Source of the DNA: Gordonia tangerina
Lineage (GTDB): Bacteria; Actinomycetota; Actinomycetes; Mycobacteriales; Mycobacteriaceae
Length of the DNA: 64,000 nt
NCBI RefSeq assembly: GCF_021556435.1
Contig: NZ_JAKGCU010000004.1
Coordinates: 1-64,000 of the forward strand
Direction: 5' to 3'
Positions 35,609 through 43,552 of this stretch are shown here, in pieces. Under the pieces are notes generated by a model. The model did no database searches. It was not told the origin of the DNA and saw nothing but the letters and a program-made list of their open reading frames with translations. The translations under genes and the position numbers were made by a program. The number at the start of each line of letters is the position of its first letter. Position 1 is the stretch's first letter.

Positions 35609-36622
35609 TCAGCGCGTGGGCAGATGGACTTCGAGACCGTGCACGCGGGTCGGACCGGCGAACATGTCGTTGGTCACGATGTAGAGGATGCGCGACCGGT
35701 AGCCCTTCGACGGAGTCGCCGGCAGCCAGTTACCCCACGCCAATCCCGACATGTTCCCCGCAGCCAGACGCGTCAACGGTGCGGTCGAGAAGATCCGCTT
35801 CTTCGGCATCGACTTCTCGCGGCCGGACAGCTCCTTCTTCCCGGTGACCGGGGTGGCCCCACGCGTGGTGGTCCAGTAGATGCGCGCGGCGCGCCCGTTG
35901 CCGCGTTCGAGCACCAGGTAGTCGGTGTTGTTCACCGCGAGCACATCGGCGGCCACCTTGTCGCCGTCGGTGCGGTAGACGTACTCCGACGTGCCGCGGC
36001 CGGCCCAGGTGATCAGACGCGCCGACGTGCGCGCGTCCTGCTTCAGACCGCCCGCGGTGATTGCGCTGACCCGATCACCGGGCGACACGGCCACTCCGGT
36101 GAACCCGCGCTGACCGTTCAGGCCGGACTTGCCGGAGACCCGGTAGGCCGACGGAAGCGGCAGATCCCGCACGTGATTGCCGATCGGACCGGTGACACGG
36201 ACGAACTGATTCGCCCCGCCGCTGGCCACCACATAGCCGTCACCCAACCGGCGGATGCCCTCGAACTGTGCGCCGCCGGGAAGGATCGGCAGGTTGTAGG
36301 GAGCGAAAACCGTACCGCCACCGGTCACGCGGCCCCCGCCCGTGAAGCCGAGGTTCGACGTGAACGGGATGGTGGCGTTGTAGGTCCGGGCCGGGCCCTG
36401 CCGGCCGACGTCGGTGGAGATCAGCACGTACGTGCCGTTTCCGGTGCGGTCCAGGCCGGAGATCGCGCCGAAGGTGGGGACCGCACCGATGATCGTGGAA
36501 TCCCTATACAGCGCAATCGGTTCGCTGCTCGACGGTGCCGCCACCGCCGCACCTGCGGTCATCGTCGAAAGCCCTACAGCACAAGCGGACACGAGCGCCG
36601 CCCCCCACAAGCGAAGTCTCAT
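35609..36622 (-). CDS. Secreted esterase-like phytase family protein
   Basis: 337 residues. The signal peptide (MRLRLWGAALVSACAVGLST, AxA site AAVAA near 28) marks export. The mature protein resembles the phytase-like beta-propeller family (PF13449): GAISGLDRTGNGTYVLISTD near the start, then QFEGIRRLGDGYVVASGG with the conserved glutamate, and RGFTGVAVSPGD. Enzyme activity in this family is poorly defined, with phosphoester hydrolysis or calcium binding suggested. ATG 36622 sits at the signal peptide and 8 bp from TAGGGT. A perfect dyad directly at the promoter suggests tight repression. Confidence 0.65.
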   Translation of the reverse strand: MRLRLWGAALVSACAVGLSTMTAGAAVAAPSSSEPIALYRDSTIIGAVPTFGAISGLDRTGNGTYVLISTDVGRQGPARTYNATIPFTSNLGFTGGGRVTGGGTVFAPYNLPILPGGAQFEGIRRLGDGYVVASGGANQFVRVTGPIGNHVRDLPLPSAYRVSGKSGLNGQRGFTGVAVSPGDRVSAITAGGLKQDARTSARLITWAGRGTSEYVYRTDGDKVAADVLAVNNTDYLVLERGNGRAARIYWTTTRGATPVTGKKELSGREKSMPKKRIFSTAPLTRLAAGNMSGLAWGNWLPATPSKGYRSRILYIVTNDMFAGPTRVHGLEVHLPTR

Positions 36623-36638
36623 GGTAGGGCACCCTACC
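36623..36638. promoter_or_regulatory. Perfect dyad over the -10 of the phytase-like gene
   Basis: GGTAGGG-CA-CCCTACC immediately precedes the ATG at 36622. On the coding strand TAGGGT (36631-36636) is eight bases from the ATG and lies inside the dyad, so a bound repressor would block initiation. The spacing does not match the DtxR/IdeR iron box, so the regulator is unknown. Confidence 0.5.
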
Positions 36639-36733
36639 CCATGGTTCGGTCGCCGACCGGCCCACCAAGTCCCCGGCCCCCGCCAACCCGGCCCCGCACC
36701 CGGCAACCCGACTTCCCCAACTCACCCCACGGA

Positions 36734-36819
36734 GGCCGAGAGAACCGCAAAAAGCGCCGAGAGAACCCAGCCAATCACGCAGCCAGATTCTCTCGGCGCT
36801 CTTTGGGGTTCTCTCGGCG
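36734..36819. repeat. 21-bp-phased repeat array, locus 2 (two plus two units in perfect dyad)
   Basis: The core SGCCGAGAGAACC starts at 36734 and 36755 on the plus strand; the inverse core ends at 36798 and 36819. The two pairs are symmetric about 36776.5, so unit 1 can pair with unit 4 and unit 2 with unit 3 (12-bp inner stem 36754-36765 with 36788-36799). It lies 44 bp downstream of the pckG stop in the direction of pckG transcription, and could terminate it. Confidence 0.8.
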
Positions 36820-36862
36820 CGAGGGGGTAGCCGACCGCTGTCGGCGCACCCTCAGACTCAAC

Positions 36863-38692
36863 TCACGAGAGGCGCTGCTTCAGGTGATCGAGCTCGTCGC
36901 GCAGTGAGCTGGGGAGCTTGTCGCCGACGAAATCGAACAACTCCTCGATCAGCGGGATCTCCTGGCGCCATTCGTCGGCGTTCACCGAGAGCGCGGCCGC
37001 GATGTCCTCGGCCGGCACACCATCGAGGCCGTCGACGTCGATTTCCTCGGGCTTCGCGACGATGCCGACAGGAGTCGAGATGCCCTCGTTCTTGCCCTCG
37101 ATCCGACCGACGATCCACTCCAGCACGCGGCTGTTCTCACCGAAGCCCGGCCACAGGAAGCGGCCGTCGTCGCCGCGACGGAACCAATTGACGTAGAAGA
37201 CCTTCGGCAACTTCTGCGCGTCGGCATTCTTGCCGAGGTCGAGCCAGTGGGCGAAGTAGTCGCCCACGTTGTAGCCGAGGAACGGCAGCATCGCCATCGG
37301 GTCGCGGCGCACGGTGCCGACCTTGCCCTCGGCGGCTGCGGTCTGCTCGGAGCCGACGGTGGCGCCCATGAACACGCCGTGCTGCCAGTCGCGGGCCTCG
37401 GTCACCAGCGGCACGGTGGTCTTGCGGCGGCCACCGAACAGGATCGCCGAGATCGGCACGCCCTGCGGATCGTCCCACTCCTTGGCCAGCGACGGGCACT
37501 GGTCAAGCGGGGTGCAGTAGCGCGAGTTGGGGTGGGCGGCCTTGTGATCGGACTCCGGCGTCCAGTCGTTGCCGAGCCAGTCGGTCAGGTGCGCCGGCTT
37601 CTCGCCGCCGATGCCCTCCCACCAGATGTCACCGTCATCGGTCAGTGCGACGTTGGTGTAGAGGGTGTTACCGGCCTCGATGGTCTTCATCGCGTTCGGG
37701 TTCGAGTCGTCGCTGGTGCCCGGCGCGACACCGAAGAAGCCGAACTCGGGGTTGATCGCGTAGAGGCGACCGTCGTCGCCGAAACGCATCCACGCGATGT
37801 CGTCGCCGACGGTCTCGGCTTCCCAGCCTTCGATGGTCGGCTGGATCATCGCGAGGTTGGTCTTGCCGCAGGCGCTCGGGAACGCGGCGGCGACGTAGTA
37901 GACCTTCTTCTCCGGGCTGGTCAGCTTGAGGATCAGCATGTGCTCGGCCAGCCAGCCCTCGTCGTGGGCCAGCACCGAGGCGATGCGCAGCGCGTAGCAC
38001 TTCTTGCCGAGCAGCGCGTTGCCGCCATAGCCGGAACCGAAGGACCAGATCTCACGGTCCTCCGGGAAGTGTGAGATGTACTTCTCCGAGTTGCAGGGCC
38101 ACGGGACGTCGGCCTGGCCGGGCTCGAGCGGAGCGCCGACGGAGTGCAGGGCCTTCACGAAGAACCCGTCGTCGCCGAGCAGTTCGAGGACCTGGGGACC
38201 GACGCGGGTCATGATCTTCATCGACAGCACGACGTACTCGGAGTCGGTGATCTCCACGCCGAGCTTGGGGTCGTCGGAGCCGAGCGGGCCCATGCAGAAC
38301 GGGATGACGAACATCGTGCGGCCGCGCATGCACCCGCGGTACAGACCGTTCATCGTGGCGCGCATCTCGGCCGGGTCCACCCAGTTGTTGGTGGGACCGG
38401 CGTCTTCGGCGGTCTTCGAGCAGATGTAGGTGCGGGACTCCACGCGCGCGACATCGGCGGGGTCGGATTGCGCCAAGAACGAGTTCGGCTTCTTGTCCTC
38501 GTTCAGCTTGACCAGGGTGCCCGCCTCGACCAGCTGACCGGTCAGACGCTCCCATTCGGCGTCGCTACCGTCGGACCACACCACCCGTTCCGGCTGCGTC
38601 AGCTCCGCGACCTCGGCAACCCACGCCAGCAATCCGGCGTGTTTCGTCGGGGCGGTCTTCGGGTCCAGGCCTGGAATGGTGGCTGAGGTCAT
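36863..38692 (-). CDS. pckG: GTP-dependent phosphoenolpyruvate carboxykinase
   Basis: 609 residues, the normal length. It interconverts oxaloacetate plus GTP with PEP plus CO2 plus GDP in gluconeogenesis and anaplerosis. The P-loop FPSACGKTN (271-279) carries the catalytic cysteine 275 of the GTP-type enzyme; [15 protein letters not shown] and [12 protein letters not shown] are further family signatures. A strong GGAGGAG site precedes ATG 38692 by about nine bases. TATCCT (38754-38759) is a likely -10, giving a leader of about 55 nt. In M. tuberculosis pckA also neighbours the Rv0209/Rv0210, trmB and mmpL3 genes. Confidence 0.97.
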   Translation of the reverse strand: MTSATIPGLDPKTAPTKHAGLLAWVAEVAELTQPERVVWSDGSDAEWERLTGQLVEAGTLVKLNEDKKPNSFLAQSDPADVARVESRTYICSKTAEDAGPTNNWVDPAEMRATMNGLYRGCMRGRTMFVIPFCMGPLGSDDPKLGVEITDSEYVVLSMKIMTRVGPQVLELLGDDGFFVKALHSVGAPLEPGQADVPWPCNSEKYISHFPEDREIWSFGSGYGGNALLGKKCYALRIASVLAHDEGWLAEHMLILKLTSPEKKVYYVAAAFPSACGKTNLAMIQPTIEGWEAETVGDDIAWMRFGDDGRLYAINPEFGFFGVAPGTSDDSNPNAMKTIEAGNTLYTNVALTDDGDIWWEGIGGEKPAHLTDWLGNDWTPESDHKAAHPNSRYCTPLDQCPSLAKEWDDPQGVPISAILFGGRRKTTVPLVTEARDWQHGVFMGATVGSEQTAAAEGKVGTVRRDPMAMLPFLGYNVGDYFAHWLDLGKNADAQKLPKVFYVNWFRRGDDGRFLWPGFGENSRVLEWIVGRIEGKNEGISTPVGIVAKPEEIDVDGLDGVPAEDIAAALSVNADEWRQEIPLIEELFDFVGDKLPSSLRDELDHLKQRLS

Positions 38693-38912
38693 GATCGGTT
38701 CTCCTCCGAGGTGACGGCGCGATGCACAGCCGTCGCGATGTCGTCGTCACCACAGGATACGTTCACCGAGCGCCCGCTAGGTACCGGGGTGATCCAGATG
38801 CGGCAAATCCCACATTACGACATCGGCCAATGGCGTATGCCGACGTTGCGTCGGCCCCGAGTCGGCGCGCGATCGGCCATGCCGGGTAGCTCAGCGGCCT
38901 CGGTCTCGTCGG
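38693..38912 (-). promoter_or_regulatory. pckG upstream region with GCCGACG dyad
   Basis: 220 bp without a gene. It holds the pckG -10 (TATCCT, 38754-38759) and a perfect dyad GCCGACG-TTG-CGTCGGC at 38839-38855. The dyad lies 58 bp past the end of the DUF-type gene on the same strand, so it may terminate that gene, or act as an upstream operator for pckG. Confidence 0.45.
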
Positions 38913-39311
38913 TCAGCCCAACCTACCGGTGTCGGTGGCCACCCAGGTGCCGCTGCCCGGGTCGAGCACCCGCGACGAGAACGTCCCTTCCGCATCGACC
39001 TCGGTGATCTTGTCCACCTGCCCGTCGTAGTCGGAGTCGGTGTAGACGGTGAGTCCACCGTCGCCGGTCCGGGTCAATGAGTCGCGGATGCCGTCGTCGT
39101 CGGTGTCGACATCGGCCGGGCCGAGATCCCAGATGCGGCCGTCGGAGTGCATCCACAAGTGATCATCCGGTGTCGACGTGGCACCCGCGTGCTCGAACAC
39201 CGCGCCGGCGTCGTGGCGGCCCACCGCGGCGCCCCCATCCGGATCCACCGACCCCTGGTGGTCGAACGATTCATTGCCGAGTGGATCACCACCCAGAAAT
39301 GACATGTCCAT
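38913..39311 (-). CDS. Small protein with calcium-binding-type Asp repeats
   Basis: 132 residues, acidic. The C-terminal half has repeated DxDxDG-like loops: DVDTDDDGIRDS, YTDSDYDGQVDKI and TEVDAEGTF, as in thrombospondin type-3 or dockerin-like calcium loops. It has no signal peptide or helix. It resembles short actinobacterial proteins labelled DUF6802; this name is tentative. ATG 39311 has GGGGAG five bases upstream; TATCAT (39353-39358) is a good -10, giving a leader of about 35 nt. Confidence 0.6.
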   Translation of the reverse strand: MDMSFLGGDPLGNESFDHQGSVDPDGGAAVGRHDAGAVFEHAGATSTPDDHLWMHSDGRIWDLGPADVDTDDDGIRDSLTRTGDGGLTVYTDSDYDGQVDKITEVDAEGTFSSRVLDPGSGTWVATDTGRLG

Positions 39312-39506
39312 CCGCACTCCCCTCGTCGATGCCGCATCCGCACACCACCGTGATGATAAGACGCGCCGGCCCGCCATTCGGTTCCATCGCACTTCGGCCC
39401 CCTCCCGGCGGCCGTCGCATCGGTTCTTCCACCTGGTTTCGTCAGATCGGCCAACTGCAGTTGGGGGACGAAGCGATACCCGGCGGAGGAACCGTCACAC
39501 GCGAGG
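39312..39506. promoter_or_regulatory. Intergenic region with a 14-bp perfect palindrome
   Basis: 195 bp between two minus-strand genes. CCAACTGCAGTTGG at 39451-39464 is a perfect palindrome without spacer, about 40 bp past the end of the dynamin-like gene. TATCAT at 39353-39358 serves the gene downstream. No coding frame is convincing here. Confidence 0.4.
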
Positions 39507-40958
39507 TCACACGCGAGCGAGTTCGGCGCGCAGTGCCCGGACGCGGGCGAGACGGTCGCGTGTGGGTTGGCGGGCCGCGCCGGTGCGCAGGGCGCGCAGC
39601 TGCTCGTCGATCGCGGCGATATCGGCGGCCGCCTGGCGGGTACGACGTTCGTGGTAGCGGGTGATCTGACCGATCAGATGGGCTTCGGCCGCGGCCACTC
39701 GTGACCCCACCCGGTGTTCGAGTCGCGCCCGGGTCTCGTTGAGCGCCTCGCCGCTCCAGGTGCGCATTTCGGCCCGTACCGCGGCCGATCGCCGCACGCG
39801 GATCACCAGTACCGCCACCAGGACGCCGAGCACCAGGGTCAACGGCATACTCACCCACTGCAGCGTGTGCACCGAGGCCATCGGCGCCACGATGAGCCGC
39901 CCGAGCCCGAGCCCGCTGGACGCACCGATCAGCACCACCAGCAGATCCTCTCCGCTGCGCCGTGCCGTGGGCACCGGCCTGTCGAAGGGCGGCCCGACGT
40001 CGTCGGTTCCCGCGACCGGTGCCGGTCGGGGCGCCGCCGCGTCGATGCCGAGCAGTGCTGCGGCCGCCACCTCGTCGAGGCGCTCGTCGGTGGCCGTATC
40101 GACCCGCGCTCGCATCGCCGTGGTCTGGTCGGTGAGCCACCGGGCGAACTCGTCGCGACCCCGCGCGGACAGCCCCGCCGTGCGAGCGGTGGCGTCGGCG
40201 GCGAGCGCGCGGGTGCCACCGGCGATGTCGGCGATCGTCTCGCTGCGCACCCGGGTCAGTCCGGCCCGCACCACCGCCAGCCGGTCGGCCCGGCCGCGGT
40301 CGCGGGATTCGAGCACGCGACGACGGTGAGCGGCCAGGTTCTCGGGATCGTCGTCGCGGGACGCGGCGAGCAACTCGTCTTCGAGTTGCCCGAGCGCTGC
40401 CAGCGCGGCACCGGTCCGGGCGCGTTCGCGCCGCTGCGCGGGTGCAGCGGCCATCTCCTCGGCAGCCCACTGCAGCAGCGCGCCGACGCCCGACTCGGCG
40501 TCGGTCCCGGACAGCGCGAGCGTCGACGACACCGCGAAGACGGGGAGTTCCTCGCGCGGATCGAGCGTCGCGCGATGGGCGCGCAGGATGCGCGGCCACT
40601 CCCAGTAGGCGTCGATCTTGGTGCACACCAGCGCCACGGTTCCGAAGCGCCGCCGCAGCTCGTCGACGGCGCCGCGCTCCTCGGCACCGACCGACGACGT
40701 CGGATCCACCACCAGCAGTGCCGCGCCGACCGCCGCATCGTCGGCGCGGGCGCCCCATCGGCCGGACTCCACGCGCAGCGTGGGGTCGATGTGTCGGCAG
40801 GCCTCGAGCAGCGTCGACACCCCGGTCCCGCCGATCCCGAAGACCGCGACATCGGTCCCCCCGCCGACGATGGCGGCCGGTTCGTAGCCGGTCAATCCGG
40901 CTACGGCCGCCGACACATCGGCGGCCACCCCGGCGCCGCCCATCACGCCGCCGGCCAT
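39507..40958 (-). CDS. Dynamin-like membrane protein with degenerate P-loop (Rv0210-like)
   Basis: 483 residues. The layout is dynamin-like: a GTPase-like domain (about 30-200), helical bundle and two adjacent helices (about 335-385, VVLIGASSGLGLGRLIV and PLTLVLGVLVAVLVIRV), then a coiled C-terminus. The G1 loop reads GIGGTGVST, with valine in place of the essential lysine; a G4-like TKID (about 140) and a VVDPTSS in the G3 position remain. GTP binding is therefore doubtful. ATG 40958 has GAGG seven bases upstream; ATG 40943 (in TGATG with the upstream stop) is an alternative. Probably a partner of the overlapping upstream gene, as IniA is of IniC. Confidence 0.7.
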   Translation of the reverse strand: MAGGVMGGAGVAADVSAAVAGLTGYEPAAIVGGGTDVAVFGIGGTGVSTLLEACRHIDPTLRVESGRWGARADDAAVGAALLVVDPTSSVGAEERGAVDELRRRFGTVALVCTKIDAYWEWPRILRAHRATLDPREELPVFAVSSTLALSGTDAESGVGALLQWAAEEMAAAPAQRRERARTGAALAALGQLEDELLAASRDDDPENLAAHRRRVLESRDRGRADRLAVVRAGLTRVRSETIADIAGGTRALAADATARTAGLSARGRDEFARWLTDQTTAMRARVDTATDERLDEVAAAALLGIDAAAPRPAPVAGTDDVGPPFDRPVPTARRSGEDLLVVLIGASSGLGLGRLIVAPMASVHTLQWVSMPLTLVLGVLVAVLVIRVRRSAAVRAEMRTWSGEALNETRARLEHRVGSRVAAAEAHLIGQITRYHERRTRQAAADIAAIDEQLRALRTGAARQPTRDRLARVRALRAELARV

Positions 40959-41809
40959 CTCGTCGCCTCGGTCTCGGCGAGTTGCGCAAGCAGCGGCTCC
41001 ACGGCGTCGCGGTCGTGCCCGCGTGCGGCGATCGTCTCGAGCCGGGTGCGCAGCTCCACCAGCCGCCACTGCCGGACCCGCCCGACGCGTTCGGTGATGG
41101 GCGCGATCACCTCGTCGATTCCGCTGCGTCGCCACAGTTCGCGGTCGAGCATCGTCGTATCGGTCACGTCGGGGTGTGCGGCGAGCAACTCGAGCGCGAT
41201 CTCGATTCCGGTCCGGTCCAGCCGCCGCATCAGTGCGGCGCGCACGACGCGTTCGTCGTCGGGGCCGGCGGAGAGGAACGCCCCGGCCATCGCCGGCATC
41301 TCTTCTCCGGTGCGCGCCAGTTCGCGGAGGAATCCGAGTTCGTCGTCGGTGACCGTCGCACGTGCCAGCAGCGCCGACACCGGGATCACCGCCTGATCGA
41401 TCTGCTCGGCGCAACGCGCGGCGACCTCGGCGGCCACGACCGGATCGCGGTGGGTGTCGGATTTGTTGAGCACCACGATGGTCCGGTCGGTCGGTGAACG
41501 GGCCAGCATGTCCCGATCGTGCGCCCGCGGCGGGCCCGTGAGCACATGCATCCACAGATCCGCGTCATCGCCTCCGGTATCGCTGGTCGCGGCCACCGAC
41601 AGCCGCTCGTGCAGAGCTCTCGCGACGGTTGCCCGACCGCTGCCCGCACGACCGGTCACCCGCACCTGCAGGGGCCGCGCGTAGCGGCGCGCGGCGTCGG
41701 CGAGTTCGGCGCGCGCGGGTGAATCGGGTGCGACGACGTCGGCGAGGCGCCCGGACTCGGCCAGCCGGGCGGGCGTGTCCGGGGACACAGTGCTGGGGTC
41801 GTTCGCCAT
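40943..41809 (-). CDS. Dynamin/GTPase-like protein with altered P-loop (Rv0209-like)
   Basis: 288 residues. The G1-like loop is TGRAGSGRAT (about 51-60), arginine replacing lysine. LWMHVLTGPPRAHDRD occupies the G3 region and VVLNKSD (about 113-119) is a clear G4. The rest is helical, with no membrane segment. It overlaps the next gene, so both are co-translated. TACATT (41816-41821), six bases, then ATG 41809 implies a leaderless transcript. It diverges from trmB. Confidence 0.68.
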   Translation of the reverse strand: MANDPSTVSPDTPARLAESGRLADVVAPDSPARAELADAARRYARPLQVRVTGRAGSGRATVARALHERLSVAATSDTGGDDADLWMHVLTGPPRAHDRDMLARSPTDRTIVVLNKSDTHRDPVVAAEVAARCAEQIDQAVIPVSALLARATVTDDELGFLRELARTGEEMPAMAGAFLSAGPDDERVVRAALMRRLDRTGIEIALELLAAHPDVTDTTMLDRELWRRSGIDEVIAPITERVGRVRQWRLVELRTRLETIAARGHDRDAVEPLLAQLAETEATRWPAA

Positions 41810-41931
41810 GCTGGAAATGTAACGTGCACCATCGCAGCGCGGCATGGTGTCCGGCGAGTCGATTGCCCGCTGACCGGGGCCGAAGCGGTGTCGGCTGTTC
41901 CGCGACGCCACCCATGCGCAACGATGGACGG
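41810..41931. promoter_or_regulatory. Divergent promoters for the Rv0209-like gene and trmB
   Basis: Minus strand: TACATT (41816-41821) six bases before ATG 41809. Plus strand: AACGAT (41920-41925) six bases before GTG 41932. The plus-strand sequence GATGGACGGGTGA is shared with the zmp1 start at 57530-57542, which supports GTG as a leaderless start in both. Confidence 0.45.
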
Positions 41932-42693
41932 GTGAGCGAGAGCGTCGATCAGTCACGTCTGTACCCGCGGGTGACCAGTTTTCGATTCCGTCGGGGCACC
42001 CTGACGACGGGTCAGCAGCGCAATTGGGAGCAGTTGTGGCCCCGGCTGGGCCGCGACCTCGCGATCGGTACCGACCGGGTCCCCGAGGAACCGATCGACC
42101 TCCCGGAGTTCTTCGGCCGCAACGCACCCGTCGTCCTGGAGATCGGGAGCGGCACGGGGATCTCGACGGCGGCGATGGCCACCGAGGAACCCCACGTCGA
42201 CGTCCTCGCGGTGGAGGTCTACAAGCCGGGCCTCGCACAACTACTGGGTCTGGTGGACCGCGGCGGACTCACGAATGTGCGGATGGTGCGCGGCGACGCC
42301 GTGGTGGTGTTGACCGAGCTGCTGACATCGGAGTCGCTGACCGGGATCCGGGTGTTCTTCCCGGACCCGTGGCCGAAATCACGTCACCACAAGCGCAGGC
42401 TCATCCAGAGCGGCACGCTGGAACTGATGGCCGACCGATTGGTGCCCGGGGGTGTGCTGCACATCGCGACCGATCACGCCGGGTATGCGGAGTGGATCGC
42501 CGAGCATCTCGCCACCCAGCGGCGTGACCGACCGCACGTCGTCCAGGCGACGGCCGGCTCGCCCATCCTGCTCGACCGTCCCACCACCAAATTCGAGGGG
42601 CGCGCCGAACGAGAGGGTCGCGAGGTGAACGAATTCGTATATGTTCGGCCCCAACCCCCCACTTCCCGACCCACCGAAAGCGGCGGAGCATGA
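41932..42693 (+). CDS. trmB: tRNA (guanine-N7-)-methyltransferase
   Basis: 253 residues. The enzyme methylates G46 of tRNA with SAM. Motif I is VLEIGSGTGISTAAMA; the family motifs RVFFPDPWPKSRHHKRRL and the C-terminal TKFEGRAEREGREVNEFVY are all present. GTG 41932 is preferred because AACGAT stands six bases upstream; ATG 41914 in frame is an alternative that adds six residues. Its ATGA end overlaps the NYN-domain gene by four bases. The order trmB, NYN gene, mmpL3 is kept from M. tuberculosis (Rv0208c-Rv0206c). Confidence 0.95.
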   Translation: MSESVDQSRLYPRVTSFRFRRGTLTTGQQRNWEQLWPRLGRDLAIGTDRVPEEPIDLPEFFGRNAPVVLEIGSGTGISTAAMATEEPHVDVLAVEVYKPGLAQLLGLVDRGGLTNVRMVRGDAVVVLTELLTSESLTGIRVFFPDPWPKSRHHKRRLIQSGTLELMADRLVPGGVLHIATDHAGYAEWIAEHLATQRRDRPHVVQATAGSPILLDRPTTKFEGRAEREGREVNEFVYVRPQPPTSRPTESGGA

Positions 42694-43430
42694 GCGACGA
42701 CGTCACTGCGACCCAGCCGGCCCCCACCCAAAGTACCGGGTCAGCGCCAGGTTCCGGACCGTCGGGCACCGGGCCGAATCGGTTCGCCGACACCATCTCC
42801 GGCCAGAGCGGAACACCGCGGGTGCTGTTGGTCTGGGATGCACCCAACATGGACATGGGGCTCGGCGCGATCCTCGGCGGCCGCCCGACCGCGGCGCACC
42901 GACCGCGCTTCGACGCGCTGGGCCGCTGGCTGTTGCAGCGCACCGCCGACATCTCCGCCACCGCGGCGACGGGCACGTCGGTGGAGCCGGAGGCCACCGT
43001 CTTCACCAACATCGTCCCGGGCAGCGCCGACGTGGTTCGGCCGTGGGTGGATGCGCTGCGCAACGTCGGTTATGCGGTGTTCGCGAAGCCCAAACTCGCC
43101 GATGACAGTGATGTGGACAGCGACATGCTCGACCACATCGCACTTCGCAGGCACACTGTTGGACTAGCTGGCCTCATCGTCGCCTCGGCCGACGGCCAGG
43201 CGTTCCGGGAGCCGCTGCTCGAGGTGGCCGCCGACGGCGTTCCGGTCACCGTGATCGGTTTCCGCGAGCATGCCAGCTGGGCCTTGACCACCGAGGAGTT
43301 GGAGTTCGTCGACCTGGAGGACATCCCGGCGGTGTTCCGTGAGCCGTTGCCGCGGATCGGTCTCGACTCGTTGCCCGACGACGGGGCGTGGCTCACACCG
43401 TTCCGACCGTTGCAGGCACTGCTGCACTGA
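42690..43430 (+). CDS. NYN-domain protein, putative ribonuclease (Rv0207c-like)
   Basis: 246 residues. The NYN/PIN-like fold starts RVLLVWDAPNMDMGLGAI, with the first catalytic aspartate, and continues with DVDSDMLDHIALRR and LIVASADGQAFREPLLEVA, giving the acidic metal-binding cluster. The middle region FTNIVPGSADVVRPWVDALR fits the family. Members are expected to cut RNA; the target is unknown. Start ATG 42690 overlaps the trmB stop. The constant place between trmB and mmpL3 suggests co-expression rather than a shared pathway. Confidence 0.8.
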   Translation: MSDDVTATQPAPTQSTGSAPGSGPSGTGPNRFADTISGQSGTPRVLLVWDAPNMDMGLGAILGGRPTAAHRPRFDALGRWLLQRTADISATAATGTSVEPEATVFTNIVPGSADVVRPWVDALRNVGYAVFAKPKLADDSDVDSDMLDHIALRRHTVGLAGLIVASADGQAFREPLLEVAADGVPVTVIGFREHASWALTTEELEFVDLEDIPAVFREPLPRIGLDSLPDDGAWLTPFRPLQALLH

Positions 43431-43552
43431 TCACGGTTCCATCGATCCCGACGACTCAGGGATCACTCAGGACCGCTTGCCACAATCCCGCCTGAAGAAC
43501 TTCCCGCGCGCAGCACTTCATCCGCCAGGTACGACCGAGAAAGGAACGAGGC

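Noticed and set aside
36623-36638. Dyad considered as a DtxR/IdeR iron box.
   Set aside because: The TAGG and CCTA half-sites are 4 bp apart, whereas the iron box needs a wider spacing and TTAGG...CCTAA ends.
38879-38960. GCCGGGTAGCTCAGC followed later by GGGTCGAGCACC, like a tRNA 5' half and T-loop.
   Set aside because: No acceptor-stem match or cloverleaf can be formed, and the 3' part is the coding sequence of the calcium-repeat protein.
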